Assembly: GCA_025738555.1 (NCBI GenBank)
Contig: JAOVFP010000004.1
Coordinates: forward strand, 6,689,666 to 6,753,665
DNA length: 64,000 bases
Source of the DNA: Cyathus striatus
Taxonomy: Eukaryota > Basidiomycota > Agaricomycetes > Agaricales > Nidulariaceae
Reading direction: 5' to 3'
Shown: positions 45,413 through 58,000 of the stretch, piece after piece
Position numbering within the stretch: the first letter of the stretch is position 1
Layout of the letters: each line of letters starts with the position of its first letter
Program-made: the position numbers and the translations under genes
The notes under the pieces: model-generated
Database searches by the model: none
What the model saw: only the letters and a program-made list of their open reading frames with translations
What the model was told of the DNA's origin: nothing

Positions 45413-45602
45413 ATGCCTGCTGCGGAACTGGCAATAGTGCATCATAGAGACTGGAACTTGCTTAAAAACGAGGTCTGTTAAATTATATTTACAAGTTTCA
45501 ATTCAACTAATACAGTAGAATCAGCAAGAAGAGCAACCAGTTGCCACGGAAGAAATACTTTCTCGTTTTCACAACAATTATGACTTGGAGTTCGATTCTG
45601 GT
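45413..45602 (+). other. possible two-exon gene fragment
   Basis: ATG at 45413 reads MPAAELAIVHHRDWNLLKNE to a GT donor at 45473. A second block (about 45526-45601) reads NQQEEQPVATEEILSRFHNN. Splice signals are plausible, but no family or continuation is recognised. Confidence 0.25.
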
Positions 45603-46918
45603 ATGACGCCTTAAATTTGCTTTTCCTAATCATATGAGCAACTTGTGGCCTGACACAAACACTACTGTCAGATTTTAAGGCAGTGCGTTTAAAATCCAAA
45701 AATAAAGATGATTACTTTCATCAAATAATTACACTGCCATTGGCAATAATAACTTTTGTGGTAACCAAGTAATACTCTGGGAAATAATCGGCAAGGAGGA
45801 TTATACAGGATGCAACATTAAATCTCCAGGCAAGATTAATTAGCATACAAGTTAAGATAATTAGTAACATTTTCCTAGATAATTCTGAAGCAAAATGGAC
45901 TCTCAAACCAGTTAATTGAAGGTCACAGAGATAGCAGTGTTTTAGAGACTCCATTCGGAAAGTACACTCCTTATGTAGTTTTAAATTCAAACCATGTTCT
46001 TTTCTATTAGCATTTCACACAGCCGCAGAGGTATGCATATAGGGTTGGGAAGGTACAAGTATTGACTAAAGTTACACAAAGCCGCATAATCATTGGTTAA
46101 ATTATTCCTTACTTCACTAGTGCCAATTACCAAGTCAATTTAGTAAGTTCTCCCAATAAAGTACTGTGCCAGTGTAGAGCAAGCATTCCACCTGCATGGT
46201 AGAATCAACATATTGACAAGTTCTGTGGACGCGCTTAGTCACGTGAGTAACCGTCTGCACAATACCTCCGACACTCTCAATATCAGACTAAACTCCCCCC
46301 CAACACCCGACAAAATACAATGTTGACAATATATCCAAGCACTCGGATATGCATAGTGCTACATGCATGGAGTGTTTCTGTCAGGCAGGCCCCACCTCTT
46401 GTTGTAAACTTGTACTGTCCCCCATTCTCACTGAGTCCATCTGTGTAAGGGTTTATCAACAATTTAAAACCAATGGCTCTCAAGTTCCAATCATCACATG
46501 TACACAAACTAATTACTTTACAGCCAATTCCAATCTACACATTAGTTATTATTTGCATCATGTCAGTCATATTCTTATAATGTCCTGTTGTTCCAGCTCC
46601 GACATTTCAAAGAATAGTAGACATGGTGCTAACTACAGCTATATTATGTCTGTCTTTATCTCTGTAGATAGGATAGTGATGCAAAACATCCAGATGTCTA
46701 TTTTATCGGTTCCTTAGTTTCTGAAATTTACTGAGTTCAACCAATAGCATCATAACTACTAGTCCAGTGTTGATGGTACTCAACATTCTTATCAGGATAT
46801 AAACCACTTGATATTTATTTTTGATCTCCTGTAATAACCTCAAAGGGGCTATTTAGTAGGCTACATGCTCTCGTGAGATATGTATATAATCATGGACAAC
46901 TGATTATCTTACTAAGTT
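45603..46918. other. no feature seen
   Basis: Moderately AT-rich DNA with no convincing frame or repeat. A few 70-120 codon frames lack any protein-like pattern. Confidence 0.4.
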
Positions 46919-47144
46919 CTACCTATACAAAGTTCGAATTTCACCAATATGGTGTGAAAAGATAGCAGGATGTGTATGGTGCTTAGCGAGTGTTGACGCG
47001 CCGAAATCAATTATGTGATAGTTATATACCTGCTCATGAAATGAGCAGTATTCCCCAGGATATCTGGGAGGAGACTTTGGAGCCTGACATATATTTTGAG
47101 GGCGGATATCCTTGTGTATGACATCAATCCAGGAAATGTATGTT
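46919..47144 (-). pseudogene. kinase-like C-terminal fragment
   Basis: On minus the exon begins after a TATATTAG acceptor and reads TYISWIDVIHKDIRPQNICQ, APKSPPRYPGEYCSFHE, YNYHIIDFGASTLAKHH and HHIGEIRTLYR, then stops at 46919-46921. IHKDIRPQN is a catalytic-loop motif (HRD-like) and IIDFGAS the metal-binding motif. The order NIC-AP-SPP-YPG-YC matches the kinase-like gene at 59049-59915, which also ends with ...E..LYR. No ATP-binding lobe is visible upstream, so this is a truncated paralogue. Confidence 0.6.
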
Positions 47145-47628
47145 CTAATATAATAAATTGTGGGAGTTAGGGCTGAATGGCATACAATGAAAATTATGTT
47201 TTGGTGACAGTAAGTATTTTTCTAGCACTGTAATGGCCCAATATGCAGTAGGAACCACCAAGTAACATGAAACAAATTGGTTTATATCTATGTAAGTATA
47301 TAGTTTAAATTTCTGCTATGGCATGATGTATCATTTGCTATAATTATAATGGCGTTCAAACCCGGCATAGAGTTCCCTGTTACATGTAACAACAGACTTG
47401 AGCTACTTCATATGCGTCTAATCACAGTGCAAGTGCGAGAACCTGAAGTGCTACTCCATTGAAGCAGTGCTCTTTGTGTTTTCATTGAGTGTCCACTATC
47501 ATCCTCTGACTCATTGTCAACATTTCCAAGTGCGATCTTTCTGTGGCTTGCCTTTACAAAAATGGGGGTTGGTGTGGATAAGTTTCTGAGAGTCTCTGAG
47601 TGGATGAGATGCTATATTCCCAGATAGC

Positions 47629-48116
47629 CTAAATATCATTGTCTAGTTTAAACCAGCCCGGTCTAAAGTGTGTCTGCAGAATGTAGTGAATATCTTTAAT
47701 CACATCCAAATTCTGCGATCGTTGCCTCATTTCCTCGTTAGCATTTGACCTGAGAGTGATACATGTTGCTCCCAATCTCCCAAATCGAATCTCCCTCGTC
47801 GGTGGGTGGTACAGATATTGTGGAGGAATCTTTTCCAGCATTATATCTAGGATGAGGTCGAAGCTACCGCCGGTATTGATTGGAATGTTGAGCTTCTGTC
47901 CCCACTCAATGATATCCATGACTGTGATCGGAAAGCCGAACACACATAGCAGAATGTATGGGCTGCTGGGCATGGCATAGGTGTTAAGCAGTGGCAGAGG
48001 GCAGGTCACTTTATAAGTGGAGATATCGAATCTCCGAACCTTGCTGGAAATATATTACTTACTTAGATGATGGGGACAAGTGAGATGGGCACGTACGATT
48101 TCTGAAGTTTCTCCAT
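47629..48116 (-). CDS. intact two-exon gene, 144 residues, family unknown
   Basis: Exon 1 is 48097-48116 (ATG at 48116, MEKLQK) and the intron is 48044-48096 (GTACGT...TTCCAG, 53 bp, interrupting a serine codon). Exon 2 is 47629-48043. The protein continues SKVRRFDISTYKVTCPLPLL, YAMPSSPYILLCVFGFPITV, IIEWGQKLNIPINTGGS and IMLEKIPPQYLYHPP, and ends RPGWFKLDNDI. There is no signal peptide or membrane span. Part of the middle is hydrophobic but mixed with charged residues. No domain is recognised. The frame is open throughout with a textbook intron, unlike nearly everything around it, so selection has probably kept it. It lies 485 bp upstream, on the same strand, of the kinase fragment. Confidence 0.6.
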
Positions 48117-48499
48117 AATAGCGAGGATGTATTATGTAAAGCGCAACTGGTGTTTGGTACGGTTCAACGTTGTTTGAACAGTAACCATGTGACATGTGTG
48201 TTTATTCTTATTGATCAAAAGCCCTTAGCATCTGACTCGATACATTCCTCCCTAACACCGACTCTACCCTGCACCTCTTCCAACCACGATGACTCAATCA
48301 TCATATACGTTCAAACTCCCTCTTCAAAATGCACCAGCTTAGACAGGTGTCCGGTGGTAGAGCTGCTGGGTGACTAATGGGAGGTTATATACGATCCTAC
48401 GTATGTTCTCTTCTCCTTCAATTCCAAGAGCTTCTACTCATATTTCAAATATTTCAGATTCTGGGACACACACTGCAGCTCACATCCCTCTACCTGCTC

Positions 48500-49014
48500 T
48501 CCTGCAACCCGTATAAGCCCTTCTAGCTTTCCGAACCCTCTGATCAGATTACACTTCCACTGCTATATGCAACGCGTGCCATAGGCACCATCAACTCCAA
48601 GCTCCCCACCACTTTTGCCAATTACATCACCCGCTCGCAGCCAGATGAGAAGAACCCTCCTAGAGCATCATGCTCTCCATCCACCTCGCGAGGAGGTACA
48701 ATGTCCCTGAGATCCCGCCCTACCCCTTCTATTACCTCGCCCATTCTCACATTGTAGACGCGAGAGTGGTGAACATATCGCGGTTCTTCAAGTCGCTTTC
48801 ACTTATTGGGCGAGAAAAGCTACACTTCGCAGAAATGGTGTTATCCCACTCCTTCATGTTCACTTACTGGCCACCTTCGCCGCAGTGTGTCCCTGCGCAT
48901 CTGTGTTCGCTGTCGAGAGTCCCGCTGATTCAGTGGAGGCTCGTGGACACGCAGAAAAAGGCTAGTTCATTGAGGGCATGGTGTCAAGTGGGAGAAATTG
49001 AGCATCTGTGAGAG
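48500..49014 (+). pseudogene. BTB-like protein, C-terminal fragment
   Basis: The frame from about 48563 reads LLYATRAIGTINSKLPTTFA with ITRSQPDEKNPP. It then shifts to another frame at about 48664: IHLARRYNVPEIPPYPFYYL, AHSHIVDARVVN, FFKSLSLIGREKLHFAEMVL, PSPQCVPAHLCSLSRVPL. It ends with stop at 49009-49011. LARRYNVPEI-PYAFYYL is the pattern of the helical region after the BTB/POZ fold in a very large agaricomycete family. The BTB fold proper is not recognisable upstream, and a frame change separates the two parts. Assignment is from memory of the family pattern only. Confidence 0.4.
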
Positions 49015-51187
49015 GTATCAGCATGAGCGGCGGGGGGGAGGGAGGTGTGGGAGAGGTTCCTGTATCTTTTTGGTGCCGTGGGGAGGTGATGGGAGGACCT
49101 TCCGGAGGGGCGAGGGTTTGAGTTAACGGAGCATCAGGGCGGGTTGGTTGGAGCGTGACGAGTTATCGAGGAGGACGAACTGCAAGGTCCCATCAGCACA
49201 CAGCGACACCCTATCTCTCGCTCTCCAACCCCAAGCGTATTCAGAGTGCCCATCTCCGCCGACCATACATCACAATCAACGTGGCAGCCTTGAGTGGAAT
49301 TTGAAGCACTCTTCGAATGGTGGGTCTTCGTTGTTCTGACATGGCTGAGAATGCGGTGTGAGCGGTACACACGAGGAGCTTTGGAATGGAGATGGAGGGC
49401 AGTGGCGGTGTATGCATGCCCGGGGTGGTCACTGACGCCTTGTTGTGATTCAATCGTTACTCTTTGCTATTTGCGCTGGTGAATAGTAGCTTGTGTACAT
49501 GAGGATAATGAGCGATGCGACTATCTTCATGTTGAGACTATTTGAGGCAAAATGTATATCTGGAGTAACACTGTTCCTGTGGAACATCGAGTGCAAGGGT
49601 GTGGTTATGGTCCATGGAGTGAGCAATGGGGATGGTCCTTGTTCATACTGCTCTTGGAACTAACTTTCCCTGAGAGGTGGGGACGTAATCTACGAGAGAG
49701 ATGTGATTCTGCTCTGGTAGGGGAGTTGGATGTGTCGGGGCTACACTATGGAAACATATGGGGTTCCGGTGCTTAGTGTAGGGACTGGGCAGTAGCAACA
49801 GAGGACTACCATTACGTTGGGGTGAGCACCACGAGTCACTTGAGGTGCTCTACGTTGTGTGTAGGATGCTTTGGTTCAGGTTTCACCCTGGAGAGGTGGT
49901 TAGTGGCATTGGATGATATGGGCGAGGCTCAAGTACACTGACTCTTGCTATGTCCCTCGAGTCTATCAGATCAAAGCTTTTTATGTAAATTACACATGTA
50001 GTTTCATGTTTTGTCAATACTTCTCTATAGCATGTCTTTTATCTATAACACTATAGACTAACATATTACTAGGGACGTACATAAGTCTCGACGTTACGAT
50101 GCAGCACTTGTAACGGCAATCATCTATACTTAGTACTACTTAATGTTGATCCTCATCTTCGATCTACATTGGATCATACACATCCTTAACAACATCATGG
50201 TTGCTTGTAATCGACGACTCCGCATACAGTGGTATTAGGACCAGTCCTTTCCATGGGGCTGGCTGTTTACAGTTTAACAAGTGTTCACGGTGGAGAACTG
50301 AATTTATCTTGTCCATCCACGTTGTCTCACATGCTCGCTATTCAATGTTCGTCGGACTATTCGCCGCTACCATTTCTGAAATGCTACAACTCCCTCTTTT
50401 CTAGTATGAGAAGCCTTTTGTCATTGGTGTGTTCCTTGCCAAGCATTTTCAGGGTGGTACTCTCAACTTCACAATTCGCGGAGCAATCGGACCCTGGACC
50501 CCTTAGAAGTAGGCGACAGGCATAACTGGTTTCGGTTTCAAGTTCGCAATTCTGTGTCATTTCTGAGTGTTCATTCCATCCATTCCGTATTCCAGATCTC
50601 GAACGCCGTTGACAGCTGGATGACATTTCCAGTCCTTGACTTCCTTTCTTTCTCCCAGCCTATGAGCAACGATTCTTCCTTCCTCACAGTCAGTGCTTCC
50701 ATCATCCATGTAATCACGGCTTTACACATTTTGAAAGTAGTCGGTGAGCCCACATCTGAATTCATCAATTATATATATTACTTGAATTTGATCCACAGGC
50801 GCCTGCTCATACTAAAAACTGGAGCCAGACCACATGCCATAATTGTCACCCGACCCCAGGTCTCCGCCACGCGTCGCATCAATGAACACCTTCGATTTAT
50901 AGCCTAGTCCAACTGAAAAGGAGAACCATGATCCCAATTGCAGTTAGTTTTGGCTGGGCTGCCACGTCGTAAGTACATTGAATTACTTGCTTCGACGGGG
51001 ACTTGCACGGGATCCTCATCCTCAGGGAGCTCGCCCATCCTTCCAGCAACCAGGCTGTCTTTCCTCTCATCCTCCACTATATAGAACATCGACGACGCCA
51101 ACTAGTGTGCTTACTGGCACAGCGTGCCATTACTTTCATTTATATTCACCACTCTCTTTATCCACTTCTTTCAATTTCCGGTATAAC
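49015..51187. other. region of decayed gene fragments
   Basis: Minus-strand blocks near 49453-49250 (KLLVCTAHTAFSAMSEQRRP, then TIRRVLQIPLKAATLIVMYG) and 51101-50390 (FYIVEDERKDSLVAGRMGEL; SDVGSPTTFKMCKAVITWM) look like pieces of proteins. They need several frame changes and match no family I can name. Positions 49500-50200 show nothing. Confidence 0.3.
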
Positions 51188-52667
51188 ATGGCCTCCGCTC
51201 GAGGTCAATCTGATGGGCCAGGAATGAGTGAGAAGGTGATGCTGATAACCCCGTACGAGTAAGCTCTTCGTTTTCTGTTACATTGCATCCGGACTTAATA
51301 CAATCCTGTAGGGGATTACCTGTTGTACGTTTCGTAAACGTTATTTATTCTTAGGTGTCACTTATTCTATGATTTCAGCTTTTTGGATTTGCAGGATATT
51401 GGGCACTTACTGGTGTCTTCGTGTTACAACTGATCAAGTACTTTACTGTGTACCGACTCAAAGATCGTCTGTTCATTCGCATATTCAGTGAGCGGTTCTT
51501 ATTTCCCCTTAATTTATGTATACCTCTGATTATAGTTGTACTATGCAGTCATGATCGTGATAATCACAACAGCAGTTTTCTCCGGCCTTGTGATGTTTGT
51601 AGTGTGGCGTTTCTTTATAATTAGACATCATGTCATCAGCGGTCCGCCTCCACCTATTCCAATATGGTCAACATTACCTTCCCCGACGATTGCATTTGGT
51701 ACGAAATCTGTTCTGTAACAGGCCAAATTGATCCGATACTCCACATAGTTTCTACCATTGTTCATTTCTTCTTTGGATGGTATGGATGTTGTTATTTCAA
51801 TTTAGACATATTAACATTGCATCATACAGGCAAATGTGCATGCTTCGAAGATCCAGCAAGACTATTTTCTGTATTTGTGCATTCGTTTACTCTGTAAGCC
51901 ATGTTTTATTCTTGAAGGATAACACTAATTCGCTTGCTTTTATAGCTTTCCCTTACTCAATTCATTAGCGCGACCGCTGAGTTTATACATGTACGTACGG
52001 CTGTTTAATAATCGCCTCTCCTTGTCCTATGTTTGTCCGTCCAGTTTAAGAGACTTTCAGCTAAACATTCTTTTAATACACTGACTATTGTGAGCTTTTT
52101 TTCCCAACATTTCCTCGTCTAATTCGCTTTCTAGCTGTGGCTCATTGGCAGTTTAACATGCAACGTAATCATTACTATCACAATGTCCACTCTGGTAAGC
52201 ATCAAACTGTTGCAAATCGTTCTCTCTAACAATCTGCGCAACAGCTTTTCCAAGTCCGTGAACGGTCGACATTGAAGGGCACATTGGGGCTGCTGAATAA
52301 ACTCATTGCGATAACTCTCGAGACTGGTCTGCCAACTTCTATGATGTCAATGGCTGTGCTTGTAACGTTTATTGGCTACTCGGAAACGAACTTCGACCTT
52401 TGTTTGTAAGCTATATCATTCATTTTTAACATGCAACAACACTGATAATAAATCTAGTATGATTCTCCTCTATATTGTGTAAGTCGCTGATTCTATTATC
52501 TAACATTATTTTTCGTTACACTACTAATTAGATATGCTAATGCATTTATGACTACGCTGAATGCACGCCAAGAACTATGCGACTTGTCGACGAACAACAC
52601 CATAACAAGCGCCGAGTTCAGATATTCATGCAGCAGTTGGGAGCGTGAATTCGGGGATGAAATTTGA
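51188..52667 (+). CDS. DUF6534-type membrane protein, 12 exons, intact
   Basis: Exons: 51188-51258, 51312-51324, 51379-51487, 51549-51641, 51722-51779, 51830-51893, 51946-51990, 52045-52089, 52135-52194, 52245-52405, 52458-52478, 52532-52667. All introns are GT-AG, all phases agree, and the product is 291 residues. It starts MASARGQSDGPGMSEKVML. Membrane segments include YWALTGVFVLQLIKYF, MIVIITTAVFSGLVMFVVW, HIVSTIVHFFFGW, LWLIGSLTCNVIITITMSTL and MAVLVTFIGY. The block LLNKLIAITLETGLPTSMMS, followed near the end by YANAFMTTLNARQEL, is the DUF6534 signature in basidiomycetes. The role is unknown and the plasma membrane is the presumed location. Only the fourth/fifth exon junction (51642-51721) is uncertain, because the retained sequence is also partly open. 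Confidence 0.8.
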
Positions 52668-52822
52668 TAGAGTGAACCTGTAGACATTGCAACTCCATAA
52701 ACCATACCTTCTCAAGTACATACACACTTTTCCAACTCATGTCCGAAGCCTAGGGCCCAGGGGGGTATGTAAGAGTGTGGGAATATGCCTAAATTTGGAA
52801 GATCATGTGATACCCCAGGTGG

Positions 52823-53898
52823 CACGGCGAACAATTGACGTTCCAGTACGATCTAAAGTCGGTCATTCCAGTAACCTTCCAGTCAGAATTCCAGTTCCAA
52901 ACACGTGTATATATAACTTACCGGCTTGTTATAACAAAGGAAATGTGACACAGGTGACCTCAGAATGGTGAGCTGGCTTGGCCTAACATGAGGACAGCAT
53001 GTCTGTCCAAATGGCGTGTGAAAATATTTCTGGAGAGGGCCAAGCTTCGCCCTGGCTATTTGCCTTTGCTCTAATTATCCATATTATCGCACAGTTATGT
53101 ACGAAACATAATAAAATGGTTCTCGCTATATAAATGAAATAAATGTAGGTCACAGATATTGATTTTTATAATACAGAGGAAGTGTGAAATAGTTTTAGTG
53201 ACGGTGTATAATTGAACCAATGTATTAATCTCTCACAAAGACAATTGAATATTACACCCTCTTTTGGGACTGACCACCCTTATTATTGTAGGTATTTCAC
53301 ACCACTCATATTGCTATATTGTTGTATGTACAACACTGACACCACCTTTTCTCAAAAAAAAAAAAAAAGCAGAACAGGAGAATGACTGGACCTGGAATCC
53401 CCACTCCTTTACAATGTAAGCTACAGTAACCACTATGAGATAGAAAGAAAATCACTTATTATTTCTATATATCATTAGAGGTGCATAGTTGAAATATTTC
53501 AATGAAACAAAGAAAAAAATAGATGGTTGACAAGGAGAAAAGATAAAGTAGATAGCATATCTAAATACTGATTTTAAAGTTAAAGGGAAATAACATAACC
53601 CTGCATACATTTCTTGCAGGAGGATACAAGATATGTCCGTAAAAAGGTGTGATGCAATTAGAAAAACACCGAATGACGCTACTGTGTGGGAGACCTTCCA
53701 ATCACAAAGGAATCTGCCATGTGTTCGACGAAACCAGTTCAGTTCTTGTCAATTATATAAGCAAGACAGCCCACCCATATCCTTTGTATTTGCGAGCCGG
53801 TACATGAGTAATACACGTGTTTGGAATTGGAATGGTGACTGGAAAGTTATTGGAATGACCGACTTTCAATGGTACTGGAACGTCAATTGTTCGCCGTG
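52823..53898. mobile_element. inverted-repeat element 1 (CACGGCGAACAATTG ends)
   Basis: The left end CACGGCGAACAATTGACGTT (52823) and the reverse complement of the right end (to 53898) agree for about 105 bases. This includes CAGTACSATNNAAAGTCGG, CATTCCAGTAACYTTCCAG and CCAAACACGTGTAT. TTCCAGT repeats inside each end. The middle carries no recognisable gene, only a 14-A run near 53356. No matching target duplication was found (left CCCAGGTGG, right TGGGGAGAC). Confidence 0.7.
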
Positions 53899-53925
53899 TG
53901 GGGAGACGAACGACAGTCATCTTCA

Positions 53926-55001
53926 CACGGCGAACAATTGGCGTTCCAGTACGATCGAAAGTCGGTCATTCCAGTAACTTTCCAGTTACCTTTCCAGTAC
54001 CAACACGTGCACCATTGATTAAACCGGCTTGGAGGAACAAAGAGATGGGTAGTGATCTGCCTGATATAAGACTTGGTATTAAGTGAACTGGTTTACCTGA
54101 ACACATGGTAGATATTACTATGATTGGAAGGTATCTCACATATAAGCAACATTGATAATTAAGTATTTTGTCGCCGTTGCATATTGTCATTTACTTTTTC
54201 TTCCAGAAATAACAAATACCTCAAATTGAGGAGTATATATTGAATTTCCAGCTGTGGATTAATCTTGTGGTTGTTCTTGAGTTGTTCAAACTTTATTCGG
54301 TGTTGCCTTTTCTTTATTCTATTGCTGTGCAGTAATAAAGCATTTGACACTATCTAGAGCAGTGAAAAGCATAGTACCTATAATTCAATTGTTGCAACTG
54401 CTACTTAAAATACAGTGGATTGATTGTTGCTTATCCGTTAATCCTTCTGTCATGTTAATTTTTTTTTTTTCACCGAAAGGACCGATTATAGTAAAAAATT
54501 ATGTAGATGGATTGGCACAAACAGTATGGAATTCCTGGAACTAAAATTACCTCAAGCATATATGGAGGGCACAGTCTTCAATTAGTTCAGAACAAGAGCC
54601 TGGATAAGTTCAATCATATATTCTTAATATATACATTTCGGATTTCTCGTAAATTGTAACTGCCTGTATACAAATATTATGTAATATTTTCAGCTCTTAT
54701 GGGTTATACAACATTATTCCAAATCGAACTGTGAAACTGAAGAGAACTTACATCGTAGGACACCGCTGAAATCAAGTTTAAATCTCTTGCATGCGCGCTC
54801 TCACACACCACTCGGTTCTGCATTCACTACGCGAAGATCAACAAAGCCAGCTTGGGAATCTCGAACCGAACACGCCACGTTTCCCTTATGTTTTCAAGCT
54901 GCTAAATCGATGTATACACGTGTTTGTAACTGGAAAGGCGACTGGAAGACTATTGGAATGACCGACTTCCGATCGTACTGGAACGCCAATTGTTCGCCGT
55001 G
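53926..55001. mobile_element. inverted-repeat element 2, same family
   Basis: It begins CACGGCGAACAATTGGCGTT at 53926 and ends with its complement at 55001. The ends share about 100 bases with element 1. The 9-base flanks TCATCTTCA (left) and TCATCCACA (right) match at 7 of 9 positions, which would suit a decayed 9-bp Mutator-type duplication. The element lies 27 bp from element 1. No gene was recognised inside. Confidence 0.7.
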
Positions 55002-55062
55002 TCATCCACACCCTCCTCTCCATCACAACTCACTCTCATCGTCATCTCCCCATCTATGACAT

Positions 55063-58000
55063 ATGCCTTCTCAGCTCGACTTGACCAGGGCTCGACTCTA
55101 CCTGTTCTTCTCTCTGCCTCTTACACCCACCTCTAGACCCTACTCACACCAAAGTTCCACAATGTCTCAAACAACCTCAGAATCTCAAAGTACGTCTTTC
55201 TATTCTCTCTTGTCTCGCAATACTAACCCTAATACTAACCCTTCTAGATCCCACTCATACATAAAAGCCCCACTCCCCACCAGCGACCGAGAACGAGCGA
55301 AGAAAAGAGTAGCTGGAGCATGCTGTCCTCCGCGAGCTTGATAGGGAGAAGGCAGTTAGGGTATAGATGATGCAGTGGGGGTCTGCCGTTGAGCAGGTGG
55401 GCGTTGCTACCACTAGGAGGGATAGGAGGAGTCTAGCCGTAGACTGGAAATGTCGAGGGGAAGGGAGCTTGGCGCATGTTAGGAAGGGACGCCAAATCTC
55501 AATCGCGCGTTTCCCAACCACTGCAGCAGCCTCCTCATCAACCGTCCCACCCATCCCCCACGACCTTTTCCCATCCCCGTCCCCGTCTCATCATCAGAAT
55601 CCTAAGACATCCAAATCCATCTCCGACCCCTCCCGCCTACGTCAGTTCCACTATACATAAGCCTCCACTCGCACCTCTCGATTCGGGCACCTTCATACAT
55701 GGTGCATACAGTGCAGCTTATCAAGACGCAATCGTTCATTACCCCGTATACGAGTCGTATTACACCCCTATCGTCGTACCTATCCGACACACCCAATGGA
55801 TACACGCATCCGGGTATGCCGCGCCCTTTCGTGCATCTCGTAGGGCCGCCTTTGGACGTTGCCCTCGACGCTCGTGTGTCCGGCAGCAAAGGCCGTTTCG
55901 TACGAAGTGGATGCAGACCTAACGCCGTCATTCGTCCTATCCTTTGCCCTGAAAAGGCGAAGGAGGGTGATACGACGCTTTCGTTTGAGATTTTCGCTGT
56001 GAGGGATTTGAAGGCCAATGAGGAGTTGTGTTTGGTTGGGAGTGGGACGATGGGAATGCGATTCATAGTTTTCTGGCGTTGATTGAGAGTCCGGAGATGT
56101 CCCCGTGAGTTGTCTTTTGAATATTGGATGGGAGGTTTGGTTTACCGATACGCTAGCTTGCCGTTTTTTTCTTCCTTTTCTGCTTTGGCGCCTGTTTCTC
56201 CATTGACTGCGAATGTGCCGAATGCGACAACTGTTCCACCACCTTCAACAGTTCCAACACCACCACCTTCAACCGCACTACCACATCCAACAGCCGCACC
56301 ACCACCACTCTCAACCGCACCACCACCACCAACTACTCCATCACCTACCACCCACCTCAAACCCACAACCAACCACCGCCCAACCAACCAGCCCACAGCA
56401 ATATGCCCACCTCTGCCAACAAATATCCGACATCCTCTACCTCCTCTCATCTACATTCACAACATGCTCATGCGGCGCACGCGCAAAAGACTGCGCCCTA
56501 GTTCAAATGGCAGCATTCGTCAACGAGAAAGTCGTTTCTTCCATTTCTGGATCTGCGTTTCCTGCTTCAGGTACTGCTGCTGGAGAGAAAGCGGAAGGGG
56601 TGGATCTGGGACCGCTCACTGGTCATTGGAGGGGGTTCAAGACCAGGGAGAGGGTCCCTTTTTCGGGTGGGTTGAGTCGAGTCGAGATGTGTGTTGATGA
56701 GCCGGAGGAAGGAGAAGGGGAGAGAGGACGGAGAAGGAGTACGAGGAAGAGGGAAGAAGAAGAAAGGGAGGATTGTTAATGGGCGCAGTAGGAAGAAGCA
56801 AACGAGGAAGAGGAGGGACAGGAGGAAAGGCGTTGTTGTGCGTACTGAGAGGGCGGAGGAGGGGGATAACCGTGATGGTAAGACCTGTTTCCTTCTTTCT
56901 TTTCGCCTTTGTTGCGGTACGCAAATCACTCGCTCGTGTTGCTAACCCTCTCTTACAGGTTCTCCAGTTCGGCGAATTAGGATAAGCTCTCTTTCAAAAT
57001 CTCCTCACTCGGTGTGTCAAGATCCGATGATAGACGTGGAGGATGAGTTATCCGCATCACCGCTTGTTCCTCCCAAGATGAAGAAGAAGTGGTTCTAACT
57101 ACTGGTGGCTGTTGGGAATGGAGACCGGGGATGGGAGGGTGCTGTTGTGCTGCTGTTGGGATTGAGGCTGGGGATGAAGCTGCTGGAAGGATTGAAGGAT
57201 GGTGCAGGCACAGAGACAGAGGAAGAAGAACCAGTGGGTGTCACGGATGGCAAGTCTCGACCGATTTTCCATCGGAGGAATGGTACGTTTTTTATTGGTT
57301 GTAATCTATTGTTTCTCATCGTCGCCTTTGCAGATCACTTGATTGATTAGTTTCGAGTTGAGGTCATGGATGGTGATACTGGCACCGAGAAGGGTAAGTT
57401 GTTAATGCTTGTGCCCGTACCCTTTGTTGACCTCTTTCTGTAGGTGATGTAGCGGCTGCTGGCCCTTCGACAGTCTAGCTTGACACACTCCCACTTCCCC
57501 CACCTCCCGCGACGTCGTCCTCAATGCGCTTTGCCAAGTAGTTGCTGGTAATGCCGGTCACGGGCGCTTACGCCATCATTGGCTCGAATAATGTGTTGAT
57601 TTCGGAAACACTGGCAGTTGGACTGGGGCTCGGGAAGGGCAAAGGCAAGGAGAGAGCTGTGGACGTTGATCGTGGCGTGGAGGAAGGTTTGGGGTCGCCT
57701 CAGATGAGCTGGAGCGCGTTTACGCGTAAAGGTTCATTGGAGGTTAGCCAGTTGCCGAAGGAGGAGGAAGAGGAAGAAGAGGCGGAGGCGGAAGTGACAT
57801 CGCCGAATAAGCTTACGGTGGCTTTGACGCCGCATGACCATCGAGATGGACGAGCTCGACATTCCGCTCACGCATTCCATGCATGGTCTTGGAGAGGAGA
57901 GACGCCTGTCTTCCATTCCCCTACACGAAGAGCATTCTCCTCTTTCGTCCATCACCCGATTGCCGGCTCCTCTACCCACCACTCTCAACACCAAGTCCGC

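Noticed and set aside
48150..48377. A BTB fold upstream of the BTB-like fragment
   Set aside because: The frame shows no BTB pattern and is separated by stops. Only the C-terminal helical region was retained.
55602..56066. A minus-strand protein opposite the SET gene
   Set aside because: It is the shadow of the well-supported plus-strand SET domain; no family match.
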